Position numbers and translations under genes: made by a program | NCBI GenBank assembly: GCA_945874455.1 | Contig: CAMCHO010000014.1 | Coordinates: 1-46,595 of the forward strand | Direction of reading: 5' to 3' | Length of the DNA: 46,595 bases | From: Opitutus sp. GAS368 | GTDB taxonomy: Bacteria; Verrucomicrobiota; Verrucomicrobiia; Opitutales; Opitutaceae | The notes under the pieces: generated by a model | Told to the model about the DNA's origin: nothing | Database searches by the model: none | What the model saw: the letters and a program-made list of their open reading frames with translations, nothing else | Shown here: positions 33,286-40,710 of the stretch, piece by piece | Layout of the letters: each line of letters opens with the position of its first letter | How positions within the stretch are numbered: the stretch's first letter is position 1

Positions 33286-35019
33286 ATGCCCTATAAACCG
33301 ACGTGGAAAGACCGCCTCGAAGACGCGGAGCCCTATCTGGGGCCGGCGATCGCGGGTGTGCTCGTATTCGCGCTGGTGGGCTGGTTGGGGTGGCACACGT
33401 TCGGCTCCGAAAAGTCGATGAAGCCACTCGCGGCGCCACCGAAGGAAGCCGTGGACCGACTAGCCGCCATGCGGCGCGTGGCGGGTGAAGCCGACGTGTT
33501 GGAGAAAAATTACCGGCGCGCGCTCGAGGCGGGTGTGCCGGCGGAAACGGCGACAGCGATGCTCAACCGGGCGATCGAAAAGCAGCGCGAGCTCATGCGG
33601 TTGGAGCCGACGGTGAGCACCGAACATGCGGCGAAGCTGGCGGTTTTGGAAGGAGAGCGGGGCTCGCAACGTTCGCGCGGGGCGCTCGCGCGGAGCGCGG
33701 TGTTGGAAAAAGAGGCGCTAGCGGCGCAGCAGGCAGGGCGAGGCGCCGAGGCGAGGGAGAACATGCAGGAGGCGCTGCGACTGCAACGGGAGGCTAACGC
33801 GAACGCGACGAAGGATGAGCTTAAGGATGTGGCGCGCGAGTCGCGACTCGCCCAGGAGGTCTCCGGGGCCGAGGCGGAGCCGTTGCGCGCGGCGGTGGCG
33901 ACGGCCCTGACGCTCGCGCGCTCCGCCATCGCGCAGGAGAAATGGGCGGACGCACAGAACGCCTATTCGGAGGCGAGAAAATCGCAGGCGGAGTTGAACC
34001 TGCGTTTCCCCGCGACGCGGTACGCGGATGTGGCGGCGCTCGACAGGATCGACGGCGAATTGGCGTCGCTGCGGGCGGCGGGACTCGCGTCGCTGGTGAA
34101 GGCGAGGGAGCGGGACGGCGACGCGGCTGCGAAGGCTGGGCGGGCCCAGGAAGCGGCGGCGTCTTACGCGGCCGCAGTGGCGGGGCAGCGGGAGATCAAC
34201 GCGAAATTTTCTAAGAGCCGCTTTACCTCGGAGGCGCGCGCCGAGGATCTGGACGTGCGGCGGCAGACGCTGTTGTCGACGCTGCTGCTAGGACGCGCGG
34301 CGATGATCGACCGGGAGCTGAGTGAGGCGCTGCGCCGTCGGCAGAATTCGGCGGCAGCGGAGAAACTAACTGTGGCGCTAAAGATAGTGGAGACGGTGGC
34401 GGCCGAGTATCCTCTGAGCCGCTCGTTGGATCCGGCCTTGCAGCGGAAGCTGGCCTATCTCGCGCTGAGAATCCGCGACTTGGATACGTTACAGGAGCAG
34501 GTTTTATCGCGGCTCGCTCCGCTACCGGGGACGCCGCGAATCCAGATGCTCACTACGGAAGTGGCGCAGGAGCTTTATGACCGGGTGATGAACGTGAATC
34601 CCAGCCGCCAGGCGGGGCGTGGGTTGCCGGTGGATTCGGTCAGCTGGCACGAGACTCAGGAATTTTGCGAACGCTTGTCGTGGGTGCTCGGACGGCGGGT
34701 GCGGTTGCCGTCGGAGGTGGAGTTTGCCCGGGTGTGGAGTGCGAGCGGGGCCGGCGCATGGTCGGCGGACAATAGCGGGGGACGCAGTCGGGAGACGGGA
34801 AAGTCACCGCCCGCACCGGCGGGGTATTACGACGTGGTGGGAAATCTCGCTGAGTGGCTGCAACCGGCGCTGCCGGTGGGGCCGACGGCGCCCGTGGCCG
34901 GAGGTAGTTATTTGGACTCGGCCGAAGCCTTGAAAATGCTGAAAGTCGGGGCCGTGGAAAAGAGCGACCGCGCCGGGCACATTGGATTTCGCGTGGTGAT
35001 TGAGCCCGCCGCGAATTGA
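33286..35019 (+). CDS. Membrane coiled-coil protein with degenerate SUMF1-like domain
   Basis: A 577-residue protein. A transmembrane segment lies at residues about 18-37 (AIAGVLVFALVGWLGW). Residues 45-420 are Arg/Glu/Ala-rich with helix-forming heptads, a long coiled-coil or helical-repeat region. Residues about 440-577 match the C-terminal part of the formylglycine-generating enzyme (SUMF1/FGE) fold: LPVDSVSWHETQEFCERLSW, RVRLPSEVEFARVW, YYDVVGNLAEWL, VAGGSYLDSAEAL and HIGFRVV. The segment that holds the two catalytic Cys in FGE has none, so it is unlikely to mature sulfatases. The ATG at 33286 is chosen for sense; a GTG at 33229 would add 19 residues. It is divergent from tyrA. Confidence 0.75.
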   Translation: MPYKPTWKDRLEDAEPYLGPAIAGVLVFALVGWLGWHTFGSEKSMKPLAAPPKEAVDRLAAMRRVAGEADVLEKNYRRALEAGVPAETATAMLNRAIEKQRELMRLEPTVSTEHAAKLAVLEGERGSQRSRGALARSAVLEKEALAAQQAGRGAEARENMQEALRLQREANANATKDELKDVARESRLAQEVSGAEAEPLRAAVATALTLARSAIAQEKWADAQNAYSEARKSQAELNLRFPATRYADVAALDRIDGELASLRAAGLASLVKARERDGDAAAKAGRAQEAAASYAAAVAGQREINAKFSKSRFTSEARAEDLDVRRQTLLSTLLLGRAAMIDRELSEALRRRQNSAAAEKLTVALKIVETVAAEYPLSRSLDPALQRKLAYLALRIRDLDTLQEQVLSRLAPLPGTPRIQMLTTEVAQELYDRVMNVNPSRQAGRGLPVDSVSWHETQEFCERLSWVLGRRVRLPSEVEFARVWSASGAGAWSADNSGGRSRETGKSPPAPAGYYDVVGNLAEWLQPALPVGPTAPVAGGSYLDSAEALKMLKVGAVEKSDRAGHIGFRVVIEPAAN

Positions 35020-35079
35020 ACCGGACGTGGTTTGGTGACCGCAGGGCGGATCACCCGGTGGTGGGCGGAACGTCGTTGG

Positions 35080-35508
35080 CTACGCACCGAGTGCGGCAAT
35101 GAGCGTAAATTCTTCGTGACTCAATGGGAGCACGGAGAGGCGGCTTTGCCGGAGGAGGGCGATATTGGCGAGGGCCGGCTCGGCTTTGATTTGGGCGAGC
35201 GTGACGGGGCGAGCGAGCGCACTGATGGCTTTGAGTTCGACGGCAACCCAACCGGGCTCCTCGGCGGTGGTGTCGGCAAACGCGGAGCGCGTAACCTCGG
35301 TGAGACCGACGACGGCTTTGGTGGTAACGCTCTCGTAGAAAAACACACGGTCACCGGGCTGCATCGTGTTCAGATGGATACGCGCTTGGTAGTTGCGGAC
35401 GCCGGTCCAAGCGGTGCGGCCATCGCGGACGAGGTCGATCCACGCGTAGGCTTCGGGTTCGGATTTTACGAGCCAGTGTTGAAGGAGGGTGTTTTTCTTT
35501 GGTTTCAT
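35080..35508 (-). CDS. EVE domain protein
   Basis: A 142-residue protein of the EVE (PUA/YTH-like) family. WLVKSEPEAYAWIDLVRDG is the N-terminal signature (12-30), WTGVRNYQARIHLNTMQPGD carries the aromatic-cage region, and RVFFYES plus VVGLTEVTRSAF complete it. EVE proteins recognise modified bases; bacterial members often sit near tRNA or DNA-modification functions, but here there is no such neighbour. Length is normal (about 140-155). The ATG at 35508 overlaps by 4 bp (ATGA) the end of an open minus-strand frame to its right, which may be a remnant of an upstream gene. Confidence 0.9.
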   Translation of the reverse strand: MKPKKNTLLQHWLVKSEPEAYAWIDLVRDGRTAWTGVRNYQARIHLNTMQPGDRVFFYESVTTKAVVGLTEVTRSAFADTTAEEPGWVAVELKAISALARPVTLAQIKAEPALANIALLRQSRLSVLPLSHEEFTLIAALGA

Positions 35509-36055
35509 AGTGCAGGAAAATGAGTGCCAGCGAAACGCGCTAAGCAAACGGGAGTCGTCGCCAGTCCAGCCGGCTTGATGGTACCGGCGGGCGGGCGCCA
35601 GCGCAAATCACCTAAAAAAAGTGCGAGATCTTCCGGGTTGCGAGCGAGAATGAGCCAAACGGAACGGGCGTTGCTGCGGGCGGCTGCGGCCGAGGAGATA
35701 ACGGGGGCGGTGGTAGCGCACCCGCCGAGGCGCGCGGTGCACCGGTGAGCTTAGGCGTAACCGGCGAGCAGCGGCGCTTGGTGAAAAACTATGGCGGTGT
35801 TCCAAGCTTAAGGTGAGCCCCGCGGCGAGGACGCGCGAGGCGCGCGAACATCGGCTGCACCAGAAAGGGCAGCGCTTTACTGAAAAAAGAGCGGCGGAAT
35901 CAAGCGTTACTATGAGGGGCCGCGTCGTGTTTGATGCTGGCGGCGGCACTCAGCAAGGCGGAGCGGGCGCCAATAGATTTCCAACGAGCGAAAGGATTCG
36001 TGCGGCTGGTAGTATTACGTTGTCATGCGCAGCCACCCTTGGTGCGCTGACGGAA
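35509..36055. other. Gap with an unidentified minus-strand protein-like frame
   Basis: The minus strand from 35750 to 35505 is open for 82 codons and reads like protein (for example VWLILARNPEDLALFLGDLR), ending in a TGA that overlaps the EVE ATG. It has no ATG, GTG or TTG near its beginning and is closed by an in-frame TAA at 35751-35753, so it could be the 3' end of a broken gene. I do not recognise the family. In the remaining 300 bases I see nothing convincing. Confidence 0.4.
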
Positions 36056-36172
36056 ATGGATGCAACCGAAGCTGAAAAAGCGAACGCCCGCCGGGTTCAA
36101 CGGCTGCTTTATTGCCTGATGGTCGTCATGATCGGGGCTCCCTTGATCGTCTACCTGTTACGTCATCTTTAA
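36056..36172 (+). CDS. Small hypothetical single-pass membrane protein
   Basis: A 38-residue frame starting MDATEAEKANARRVQRLLYC and continuing into one hydrophobic helix (about 18-35), ending LLRHL. The acidic N-terminus, basic juxtamembrane patch and single helix look like a real small membrane protein. No family recognised. It lies just left of the PIN/TRAM relic. It could also be a fossil of that gene's N-terminal membrane segment, though the frame is intact. There is no convincing ribosome binding site. Confidence 0.45.
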   Translation: MDATEAEKANARRVQRLLYCLMVVMIGAPLIVYLLRHL

Positions 36173-36203
36173 GCCGCGTGGCGTGTCGCACGACGTGGAT
36201 GAG

Positions 36204-36650
36204 TCGCTCGTTGTCGTGGACACGACTGTGCTGACCAATGGACGAATCGCGCGGGTGTGCGAGGCCGGGCTCCTGAGCAGCGTGCGGGCGATTCCCCGGC
36301 TAAGTCGGTGTTCCTTGCGCAATCGATCCGCGCGAAGCTGCTGACGACAGACTCCCCTCTCGCGAAGGAGGCGGAGTTGCCTGGAGTGATCTAGTCGAAC
36401 CTCAACCTGCGCGCGAAGTCGTTGCGCCAGGAATTGATGATCGGCGAGCGCGTTGAGCTTGATCTGGTGAAACCGGGCAAAGAGGAAGTGCCGCCCGGGG
36501 GATTTCTGGCGGATGGCGCGATCGTGTTCGTGAGCGGGGGGGCGCGCATACAACGGTCGGCGCGTCCAGGTGGAAACTATCCGCGTTACCGACTGCGGGC
36601 GGAAAAATTGGTGTTTACTTGCGTCGCGCGTTTTCCCAATACCAAACACT
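36204..36650 (+). pseudogene. Relic of a PIN/TRAM-domain (YacL-type) gene
   Basis: Three frames together reproduce a YacL-like PIN-TRAM protein. First, VVDTTVLTNGRIARVCEAGL (PIN start, usual V-x-D-T-S-x-x-x-D-G-R-I). Then, after a deletion of most of the PIN domain and a shift near 36300: AKLLTTDSPLAKEAELPGV, which ends in an in-frame TAG at 36392-36394. The frame continues SLRQELMIGERVELDLVKPG and GFLADGAIVFVSGG, matching the PIN end and the TRAM start. A last shift near 36550 gives GRRVQVETIRVTDCGRK, the TRAM end. At least three lesions mean it is dead. It ends just before tRNA-Ala. Confidence 0.85.
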
Positions 36651-36654
36651 CATG

Positions 36655-36730
36655 GGGCCGGTAGCTCAGTTGATAGAGCGCGTCGTTCGCAACGACGAGG
36701 TCAGCGGTTTGATCCCGCTCCGGTCCACCA
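36655..36730 (+). tRNA. tRNA-Ala (anticodon CGC)
   Basis: A complete 76-base cloverleaf. The acceptor stem GGGCCGG pairs with CCGGTCC and contains G3:U70, the alanine identity element. The D stem is GCTC/GAGC, the anticodon stem CGTCG/CGACG with loop TTCGCAA (anticodon CGC, reads GCG), a 5-base variable loop, and T stem AGCGG/CCGCT with loop TTTGATC. A73 and an encoded CCA end at 36730. GCG is a very common Ala codon in the neighbouring genes, fitting this isoacceptor. Confidence 0.97.
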
Positions 36731-36992
36731 CTTCGTCTCCTTTGACGTGCACGGCAGGACGGAGGAAGACGACCGCGGATTAGGAGATCATTTCGAGTAA
36801 ACGATGAGGCGCATGCTCTCACTTGCGTTAAACGACGTTTTTCAGCGGAGACGCTTGGTTGCTCCCACCTATTGACGCCACGTGTTACGACCGGGTAACT
36901 TCCCGAAAACCTTGCTGGTGCATTGGCCCGACATTTGCTAATCTGTACTTCAAATCTGGGTCAGTTCGATCTCTCATCATAACATCACTGGA

Positions 36993-37439
36993 ATGAAAAA
37001 GAATGCCTCCAAATCTGCCGCCAAGTCGCCCGCCCTGGCGACGAAGGTTGCTCCTGTTAGGGTGAACGTGGCCGTCGCGGCTCGTAAAGCTGTGCCGGCT
37101 CTCAAGCCCGCCAAGCCCGTGGCCAAGAAGAAGCCCGCCGCGCGCACCGCTGCACCGGCGGTCAAAGTCGTGGCGGCCAAGGCCGTCGTTGCGACGATCA
37201 CGGCACAGATCGACATCGGCTTCGGCAACGCGCTCTACGTGCGTGGCGAGGGTGCGGGGCTGAGCTGGGACCAAGGACTCCTGATGAACTGTGTGAGCAA
37301 CAGCGAATGGCAATGTGTGCTGGGCGAGTCCGCGCGACCCATCGTCTTCAAGTTTCTCGTCAACGACCTGAGCTGGAGTACGGGGGAAGATTTCTCCGTC
37401 ACGCCGGGCACGAACGTGACGCTCACGCCGACGTTCTAA
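36993..37439 (+). CDS. Histone-tail-like protein with carbohydrate-binding-like C-domain
   Basis: A 148-residue protein with two parts. Residues 1-65 are almost only Lys, Ala, Pro and Val (PAKPVAKKKPAARTAAPAVK), like a histone H1 C-terminal tail. Residues 67-148 form a predicted beta-sandwich: ATITAQIDIGFGNALYVRGE, GLSWDQG, WQCVLGE, IVFKFLVNDLSWSTGED and an ending TPTF, in the style of CBM20/CBM48-like starch-binding modules seen in verrucomicrobial proteins. There is no signal peptide. The fusion might bind nucleic acid through the tail and a glycan or nothing through the sandwich; the function is unknown. The stop codon overlaps a small hairpin with a T run. Confidence 0.75.
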   Translation: MKKNASKSAAKSPALATKVAPVRVNVAVAARKAVPALKPAKPVAKKKPAARTAAPAVKVVAAKAVVATITAQIDIGFGNALYVRGEGAGLSWDQGLLMNCVSNSEWQCVLGESARPIVFKFLVNDLSWSTGEDFSVTPGTNVTLTPTF

Positions 37440-37458
37440 GCGCCGGTGGTGCGCTTTT
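37438..37458 (+). terminator. Possible short terminator after the histone-tail protein
   Basis: AAGCGC (37438-37443) pairs with GCGCTT (37451-37456), 7-base loop, then TTTT. The stem starts inside the stop codon (TAA 37437-37439). Only six pairs, so tentative. Confidence 0.35.
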
Positions 37459-37722
37459 CTGTGGGCGACGGAGAGGCCCGCTGCATCGGTCCGTTTCCGA
37501 GATTTCATTCGCGGGAGGTGGTCCGACCGGATGGCTTGTGGCTAAGCGCGGTGGAGACTCCGCTCCGCCCATCGAGAACCGAAACGATGGTCATTTGGCT
37601 CCGGCGCCGGTGTGGAAATACACCAGTCAAATGGGGGACTACGCGGTTGTAGCCAGCGTGCTTTCACCGGGAAGATAGCGCTCGTCAGACTCTGATTTTT
37701 CCGTTCGATCCACCCCATCCCC

Positions 37723-39171
37723 ATGCATTTTATCCCTGGTGCCATTATCCTGCTGGGCGTCGCGCTCGTCTCCGTCGTGGGCGCGGAGGCTGGCCAGCCC
37801 AATGTTCTCATCATCGTCGCCGATGATCTCGGTTTTGCCGACGTCGGCTTCAATGGAGGCAAAGTCATCGCTACGCCGAATCTCGACCGCCTCGCTGCGA
37901 CCGGGGTAAACCTGACCGATTTTCGGGTGTGCCCCATGTGTTCGCCGACGCGCGCCGGACTCATCACTGGGCGCTGGCCGGCCCGCTTTGGACTCATGCG
38001 CGCGGTCGTTCCACCGTGGTCGCGTTATGGTCTGCCTGCGAGTGAGCACACCCTGCCGGAATTGCTCGGCGCTGCCGGCTATGGCGAACGCGTTATTATG
38101 GGCAAGTGGCACCTCGGCCACGCACAACGCGAGTTCCTCCCGTTGGCCAACGGTTTCACGCGCTTTTACGGTCACTACAACGGTGCGATCAGCTACGGCA
38201 CGCATGAGCGCGACGGGGAAGTCGACTGGCACGACAACGACCGCACTGTGCGCGAGACGGGTTACTCCACCGACCTGATCGGCAACGCCGCCGTCCGCTT
38301 CGTGCGCGAGGCTGCGGCCGGGCAGCCCTGGCTCCTCTACCTTCCCTTCAACGCCCCGCACGCGCCTTACGAGGCCAAAGAGGAGGATCTCCAGAAGTAC
38401 CCTCTGTTGACCGGCGATCGACGCACCTACGCTGCGATGGTCGACTCGATGGATCAAGCCATCGGCCGGATCCTCGTCGCCGTTGAAGCGCGTACTGATG
38501 CTGCCAATACGCTGGTACTCTTCTTCAGCGACAACGGCGGGATTCTCAACGTGGGCTCTAGCAACGGCCCGTATCGCGGCGCGAAGCTGACCGTCTACGA
38601 AGGCGGCACGCGCGTCTGCGCCGCGATGCGTTGGCCCGCCGGTGGCGTGAGTGGCGGCAAACGATTCGACCAACGCATCGGCTACATCGACGTTTTACCT
38701 ACCGTGCTCGCCGCCGCTGGCGCTGCCGCCGCGAAAGACGTCGACGGTCTCAATTTCCTTCCGGCCCTCCGCAGCGGCACGCCGTTGCCCGAACGGCCGT
38801 GGTTTACTTACATGCATCAAGGCGCCGACGCCCATGCCTCTGTGCATTTGCGTAACTGGAAGTTGGTCGCTCACGGGGATTTTTTCCCGGATCGCCCGGC
38901 GACCCAACCCGCACTCGAACTCTACGACCTCGCCACCGATCCCGCCGAAAAATCCGACCTCGCCGCGCAACAGCCCGAGCTCGTCGCGCGCCTGCATGCT
39001 GGGCTGCGCGAGTTCGGGACGTGGCAAAAATCCGGTGTCAGCGCCTACACCGAAGGCCGCATCGGATTTGTGCCTCCGAAAGATTGGATCGTGGGCGGCC
39101 CGCCCGCCGCTCCGGGCGACACCCCCGCGCCCAAGGCCGGAAAAAAGAAAAAATCCGCGTCCCCCAACTGA
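37723..39171 (+). CDS. Secreted arylsulfatase (S1 family), first of three
   Basis: A 482-residue formylglycine-dependent sulfatase. Signal peptide at residues 1-20 (PGAIILLGVALVSVVGAEAG). Asp34 and Asp35 in LIIVADDLGFADVGF bind Ca2+; the nucleophile motif VCPMCSPTRAGLITGRWPAR has Cys73-x-Pro-x-Arg77, the cysteine type that must be converted to formylglycine. GKWHLGH, FFSDNGG and GAKLTVYEGGTRV follow. Most like arylsulfatase B-type, desulfating sulfated glycans in the periplasm. The C-terminus is Lys-rich (GKKKKSASPN). It heads a three-gene cluster, 16 bases before the next sulfatase. Codons end mainly in C, unlike neighbouring plus-strand genes. Confidence 0.93.
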   Translation: MHFIPGAIILLGVALVSVVGAEAGQPNVLIIVADDLGFADVGFNGGKVIATPNLDRLAATGVNLTDFRVCPMCSPTRAGLITGRWPARFGLMRAVVPPWSRYGLPASEHTLPELLGAAGYGERVIMGKWHLGHAQREFLPLANGFTRFYGHYNGAISYGTHERDGEVDWHDNDRTVRETGYSTDLIGNAAVRFVREAAAGQPWLLYLPFNAPHAPYEAKEEDLQKYPLLTGDRRTYAAMVDSMDQAIGRILVAVEARTDAANTLVLFFSDNGGILNVGSSNGPYRGAKLTVYEGGTRVCAAMRWPAGGVSGGKRFDQRIGYIDVLPTVLAAAGAAAAKDVDGLNFLPALRSGTPLPERPWFTYMHQGADAHASVHLRNWKLVAHGDFFPDRPATQPALELYDLATDPAEKSDLAAQQPELVARLHAGLREFGTWQKSGVSAYTEGRIGFVPPKDWIVGGPPAAPGDTPAPKAGKKKKSASPN

Positions 39172-39187
39172 ATCCTTCCCTTCGCCC

Positions 39188-40639
39188 ATGCAGTCGCCCG
39201 TCCGGTTTCTCTCCGCGTTCTTCGCCGTCTGGTTACTCCTGAGCAGCACTCTCTGGGTTGCTGCCGCCGAGCCGGCTCCCGCGCGCCGTCCCAATTTCAT
39301 TATGATCCTCATCGACGACATGGGGTGGGGCGACTTTTCCTGTTTCGGCAACAAGGACGCGACGACGCCCCAGATTGATCGCCTCGCCGCCGAGGGCCTC
39401 CGCTTCGAGCAGTTCTACGTCGCCTCGCCGATCTGTTCGCCCTCGCGCGTCGGCCTCTCGACGGGTCAGTATCCACAACGCTGGCGCATCACGTCCTTCC
39501 TCAACAACCGAGCTGAGAACAGCGCACGCGGCATGGCCCAGTGGCTCGATCCGAAGGCACCGGTGCTCGCGCGCATGTTGCACGCCGCCGGCTACGCCAC
39601 GGGCCATTTCGGCAAGTGGCACATGGGCGGCCAGCGCGACGTCGACGATGCTCCGCCGATCACGGCCTATGGTTTCGACGCCTCGTTGACAAACTTCGAG
39701 GGCATGGGGCCCAAGCTCCTTCCGCTCACCCTCAAGCCCGGCGATGACAAGCCTGAGCGGATTTGGGCCGACGCCGAGCGGCTTGGTCAACCGGTGACCT
39801 GGATGCAACGTTCCCAGATCACGACCGGCTTTGCCGATGCCGCGCTCGCGTTCATCGACGCGTCCGCGCGCGACCAAAAACCGTTTTACGTGAATCTCTG
39901 GCCGGATGACGTGCACAGTCCATTTTGGCCGCCGGTGCAGCAGTGGCGCGACGGCAAGCGCGGTCTGTACCACTCCGTCCTCGAGTCGATGGATCGACAG
40001 CTCGGCAAACTCTTCGACCGGATCCGCTCTGATCCTGCGTTGCGCGATAACACGCTGATTCTCGTCTGCTCCGACAACGGGCCCGAAGTCGGCGCCGGTT
40101 CTGCGGGTGCGTTCCGGGGCACCAAAGGCATGCTCTATGAAGGTGGCGTCCGTTCGCCTCTCGTCGTCTGGGGTCCCGGTTTCACGAATACGCTAAAAGC
40201 TGGCACCGCCAACCGCGGGTCGCATTTTTCCACGATCGATGTGGCGCCGACGCTGCTGGCGATTGCCGGCGTCTCCGCTCCGGCCGGGACGACCTTCGAT
40301 GGTGTTTCCATGCGCGAAACGTTGCTCGGCCGATCCGAAGCTTCGCGCAGCCGACCGCTCTTTTTTCGTCGTCCCCCCGACCGCGCGGCTTTCGCCGGCG
40401 ACGAAAAACTCCCCGATCTCGCGGTGCGCGACGGTCGCTGGAAACTCCTCTGCACCTACGACGGTTCGGCCCCACAGCTCTACGACCTCGACGCCGATCC
40501 CGGGGAGAAGAGAAATCTCGCCGCGTCTCAACCCGCCGAGACCGCCCGCCTGGCCGCCGCTGTCGTCGCATGGCATCGCTCGCTCCCCGCCGACAACGGG
40601 GCGACCTACCGCCCCCGGGCGACGAAAAAGAAATCGTGA
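39188..40639 (+). CDS. Secreted arylsulfatase (S1 family), second of three
   Basis: A 483-residue sulfatase. Signal peptide at 1-28 (FFAVWLLLSSTLWVAAAEPA). Asp43 and Asp44 in MILIDDMGWGDFS are metal ligands; the maturation motif SPICSPSRVGLSTGQ has Cys83-x-Pro-x-Arg87. FGKWHMGGQ, NLWPDDVHSPFW, VCSDNGPEVGA and FRGTKGMLYEGGVRSPLVVW are canonical. The start at 39188 is preferred; the frame is open upstream but that part is antisense-like within the first sulfatase. The C-terminus again ends in a basic tail (RATKKKS). The substrate probably differs from that of the first enzyme, but cannot be read from sequence. Gap to the third gene: 71 bases. Confidence 0.93.
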   Translation: MQSPVRFLSAFFAVWLLLSSTLWVAAAEPAPARRPNFIMILIDDMGWGDFSCFGNKDATTPQIDRLAAEGLRFEQFYVASPICSPSRVGLSTGQYPQRWRITSFLNNRAENSARGMAQWLDPKAPVLARMLHAAGYATGHFGKWHMGGQRDVDDAPPITAYGFDASLTNFEGMGPKLLPLTLKPGDDKPERIWADAERLGQPVTWMQRSQITTGFADAALAFIDASARDQKPFYVNLWPDDVHSPFWPPVQQWRDGKRGLYHSVLESMDRQLGKLFDRIRSDPALRDNTLILVCSDNGPEVGAGSAGAFRGTKGMLYEGGVRSPLVVWGPGFTNTLKAGTANRGSHFSTIDVAPTLLAIAGVSAPAGTTFDGVSMRETLLGRSEASRSRPLFFRRPPDRAAFAGDEKLPDLAVRDGRWKLLCTYDGSAPQLYDLDADPGEKRNLAASQPAETARLAAAVVAWHRSLPADNGATYRPRATKKKS

Positions 40640-40710
40640 CCGCGGCGTTCCTCCCTCCGCCGTTTCCCGTTCCAACGACCTCTGTCGATCGCTCGCCCCA
40701 AGTTTTTTCT

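Noticed and set aside
33286-35019. Reading the SUMF1-like protein as the sulfatase-maturing enzyme for the nearby cluster
   Set aside because: The catalytic cysteine positions are absent and the domain looks truncated, so maturation activity is not supported.
37440-37722. A 69-codon frame (37446-37652) between the histone-tail protein and the first sulfatase
   Set aside because: It begins with a non-ATG start, lacks any family motif and has the Arg/Trp/Pro-rich composition of chance frames; it contains only a 10-bp palindrome, CCGGCGCCGG, at 37601-37610.
38651-39187. N-terminal extension of the second sulfatase to 38651
   Set aside because: The extension is out-of-frame sequence of the first sulfatase and precedes an obvious signal peptide at 39188.
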